DNA of 6,872 bases from Pseudomonadota bacterium (GTDB lineage Bacteria; Pseudomonadota; Alphaproteobacteria; Ferrovibrionales; Ferrovibrionaceae). The notes below the pieces were generated by a model. That model saw nothing but the letters and a program-made list of their open reading frames with translations. It was not told the DNA's origin and did no database searches. Positions 5,209 through 6,872 of this stretch are shown one piece after another. The DNA is taken from contig JAJYTL010000177.1 of the NCBI GenBank assembly GCA_021793055.1, forward strand, positions 1 through 6,872, written 5' to 3'. How positions within the stretch are numbered: the first letter of the stretch is position 1; each line of letters begins with the position of its first letter. The translations under genes and the position numbers were made by a program.

Positions 5209-6872
5209 TCAACCCCGTGGTTGCGATTTTCCGAGCGCCGCGAGGATGCGCACCGGGGTCATCGGCAGTTCCGTGACGCGGACGCCGATGGCGTTATGGA
5301 CCGCGTTGGCGATTGCCGCCGCGGTGGCGATGTTCGCCGGCTCGCCGACGCCGGCGGCACCGGTCGCGCTGGACGCGGTGTAGTTCTGGAGCAGGAGGAC
5401 GTCGATCTCCGGCACCTCGCGCGCGCCGGCGATCTTGTAGCTCTCGAGATTGGCGTTGAGCATGCGCCCGGAATGGCGGTCGAGGACGCGGTTCTCGAAG
5501 AGGGCGAAGGAAAGCCCCTGCACGATGCCGCCATGGATCTGGCTCTCGATCTGCAACGGGTTCATCGGCCGGCCGCAATCGTGCGCCGCGACGACGCGCC
5601 GAACCCGGACGACGCCGGTTTCGCTGTCGACGGCGACTTCGGCGAACTGCACGCCGCCGAGATTCTCGCGGGCGTAACCGCCGTCGCCGTCGCCGAAGGG
5701 TACGCGGAAGCCGCTGTAGTCGGCGTCGCGATGGGCGACCTCGCTGATCTCTTCGCGGTTTATTTTCCGGATGATGTCGCGGAAGGAATGGCCCTGTGTC
5801 GGCGCGGCGGCGGTGAAGACCTGGCCGTCGCGGAGGGTGAGCGTTTCGAGTGCCGTGTCGAGGGTGCGCGCCGCTTCCGTCATCAGGCGCAGGCGCAGGC
5901 GATAAGCCGCCTTGCGGGCCGCCGGGGTGAGCGATCCGGTCGTCATGCTGCCGCCCGAAAACGGTCCTGGCGGAAAATCGGTGTCGCCGATCCGGACCGA
6001 GATCTCCTCTGGCTGGAGGCTTAGTTCCTCGGCCACGACCTGTGCCAGAACCGTGCGGATACCGCTGCCGATATCTTGCACGCTGGAGCGGACCTCGACC
6101 GAGCCGTCGCGAAGCAGGCGCACCTCGCAGGCGGCGCGGCTTTGCACCAGGCCCGGCCAGAAGGATTGCGCCATGCCGAGGCCGCGCTTGATCGGCCCGC
6201 TGTCGGCGCCGGCCGGGCGCCGCCGATTCCAGCCAAAGCGCTCGGCGCCGAGGCGGCGTTCCGCGCGCCGAACCGCGCTCGGATCGATGCGGTCGCGCAG
6301 GACGATGGGATCGAGATCGAGCTTTTCCGCGAGATGGTCGATCAATTGCTCGAGAGCGAAGGCGCCCTGAACGTTGCCCGGGGCCCGCATCGCACAGCCG
6401 GGGCTCGTATGCATCAGGACGTCGTATTGCGCCATGGCGAAGTTGGGGCAGGCATACATCGCTTGGGCGACGGTGCCGACCCCGGCACCGAGCGCGACGC
6501 CGGCCGAGCCGTAGGAGAGAAGCGACAGCGCCGTCAGCGTGCCGTCCCGCTTGGCGCCGAGGCGAAGCCGCTGCCAGGTCGAGGGCCGGTTGCCGGTCGC
6601 CGTCTGCTCTTCCGCGCGGTCGAGGACAAGGCGCACCGGGGCGCCGGCTTGGCGCGACAGCGCGACGGCGGCATGGCCGTAATCGCCGGCGCCGAATTTG
6701 GAGCCGAAGCCGCCGCCGGTGAAGTCGCTGATCACGCGGACGCGGCTTCGCGACAAGCCGAAGGCGTGGGCGAGTTCGTTGCGGATACCGACCGTATCCT
6801 GGGTCGAGATATAGACGGTGAGACCCTCGGCCCGCCAATCGGCGACGATGCCATGGGTTTCGAGGCAGCAAT
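5209..6872 (-). CDS. Molybdopterin-binding subunit of a xanthine dehydrogenase/aldehyde oxidase-family enzyme (5' end outside window)
   Basis: This is the catalytic large subunit of a molybdenum hydroxylase; 553 C-terminal residues are visible (numbered from the first full codon, 6870-6868). The reading frame stays open to the right edge (LETHGIVADW, then LTVYISTQDTVGIRNELAHAFG), so the TTG at 6756 is internal and roughly 170-200 N-terminal residues are missing, judging by related subunits. Motifs in order: GGGFGSK (52-58), a molybdopterin-binding loop; CAMRAPGNVQGAFALEQLID (159-178), whose Arg corresponds to that of FRGFG in xanthine dehydrogenases; VQDIGSGIRTVLAQVVAEEL (264-283); SGGSMTTGS (306-314); HDCGRPMNP (430-438); and GVGE (507-510), whose Glu is the family's catalytic base. 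MRAPG in place of FRGFG points to the YagR/PaoC-like group, not classic xanthine dehydrogenase. The substrate is probably an aldehyde or N-heterocycle, but the sequence does not fix it. It is the first visible gene of the operon. Confidence 0.93.
   Translation of the reverse strand, partial: CCLETHGIVADWRAEGLTVYISTQDTVGIRNELAHAFGLSRSRVRVISDFTGGGFGSKFGAGDYGHAAVALSRQAGAPVRLVLDRAEEQTATGNRPSTWQRLRLGAKRDGTLTALSLLSYGSAGVALGAGVGTVAQAMYACPNFAMAQYDVLMHTSPGCAMRAPGNVQGAFALEQLIDHLAEKLDLDPIVLRDRIDPSAVRRAERRLGAERFGWNRRRPAGADSGPIKRGLGMAQSFWPGLVQSRAACEVRLLRDGSVEVRSSVQDIGSGIRTVLAQVVAEELSLQPEEISVRIGDTDFPPGPFSGGSMTTGSLTPAARKAAYRLRLRLMTEAARTLDTALETLTLRDGQVFTAAAPTQGHSFRDIIRKINREEISEVAHRDADYSGFRVPFGDGDGGYARENLGGVQFAEVAVDSETGVVRVRRVVAAHDCGRPMNPLQIESQIHGGIVQGLSFALFENRVLDRHSGRMLNANLESYKIAGAREVPEIDVLLLQNYTASSATGAAGVGEPANIATAAAIANAVHNAIGVRVTELPMTPVRILAALGKSQPRG

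Noticed and set aside
3930..5276. 448-residue open frame on the + strand opposite the hydroxylase FAD subunit and nitroreductase genes
   Set aside because: It is antisense to clearly recognisable protein families across its length, shows no domain I recognise, and long antisense frames are expected in DNA of this GC content.
4924..6024. 366-residue open frame on the + strand opposite the molybdenum and FAD subunit genes
   Set aside because: The minus-strand frame carries conserved catalytic motifs throughout this stretch; the plus frame is a composition-driven shadow.
5209..6756. TTG at 6756 as the start of the molybdenum subunit gene
   Set aside because: The frame stays open to the window edge and the upstream residues match the family, so the gene continues beyond the window.

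Overview
The window reads as a GC-rich bacterial chromosome segment, most likely from an alphaproteobacterium. This is an inference from the very high GC at third codon positions, a LivF-type transporter gene, a FixK/FNR-type palindrome and the gene families present; no rRNA or other phylogenetic marker is available. Coding density is close to complete. I see no mobile element, CRISPR array, tRNA or rRNA.

Layout from left to right. (1) The 3' end of a branched-chain amino acid ABC transporter ATPase gene (LivF type, + strand) runs in from the left edge. (2) Convergent to it is a two-gene envelope operon on the - strand: a DUF3300 protein with a signal peptide and a long Pro/Gln/Arg-rich repeat tail, followed by a DUF2950 lipoprotein. 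(3) A divergent intergenic region of about 190 bp carries a perfect FNR/FixK palindrome (TTGAT-N4-ATCAA). It separates the DUF3300 gene from a + strand gene for a small flavin-binding split-barrel protein of the pyridoxamine 5'-phosphate oxidase-like superfamily. (4) Convergent to that gene is a tight - strand operon entering from the right edge: the molybdopterin-binding subunit of a xanthine dehydrogenase/aldehyde oxidase-family enzyme (N-terminus outside the window), its FAD-binding subunit of the YagS/PaoB kind with a four-cysteine loop, and a SagB/ThcOx-type nitroreductase-fold flavoprotein with a twin-arginine-like signal peptide.

How the genes may work together. The molybdenum and FAD subunits should form a molybdenum hydroxylase with an iron-sulfur subunit that is not visible here and may lie beyond the right edge. 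The nitroreductase gene starts 19 nt after the FAD subunit gene and is probably cotranscribed, so an exported flavin oxidoreductase appears linked to this hydroxylase. The palindrome suggests that the split-barrel flavoprotein, the DUF3300-DUF2950 pair, or both respond to oxygen limitation or a related signal. No part of the window is clearly a wholly new system. The most interesting points are the shared FNR-type site and the molybdenum hydroxylase-nitroreductase operon.
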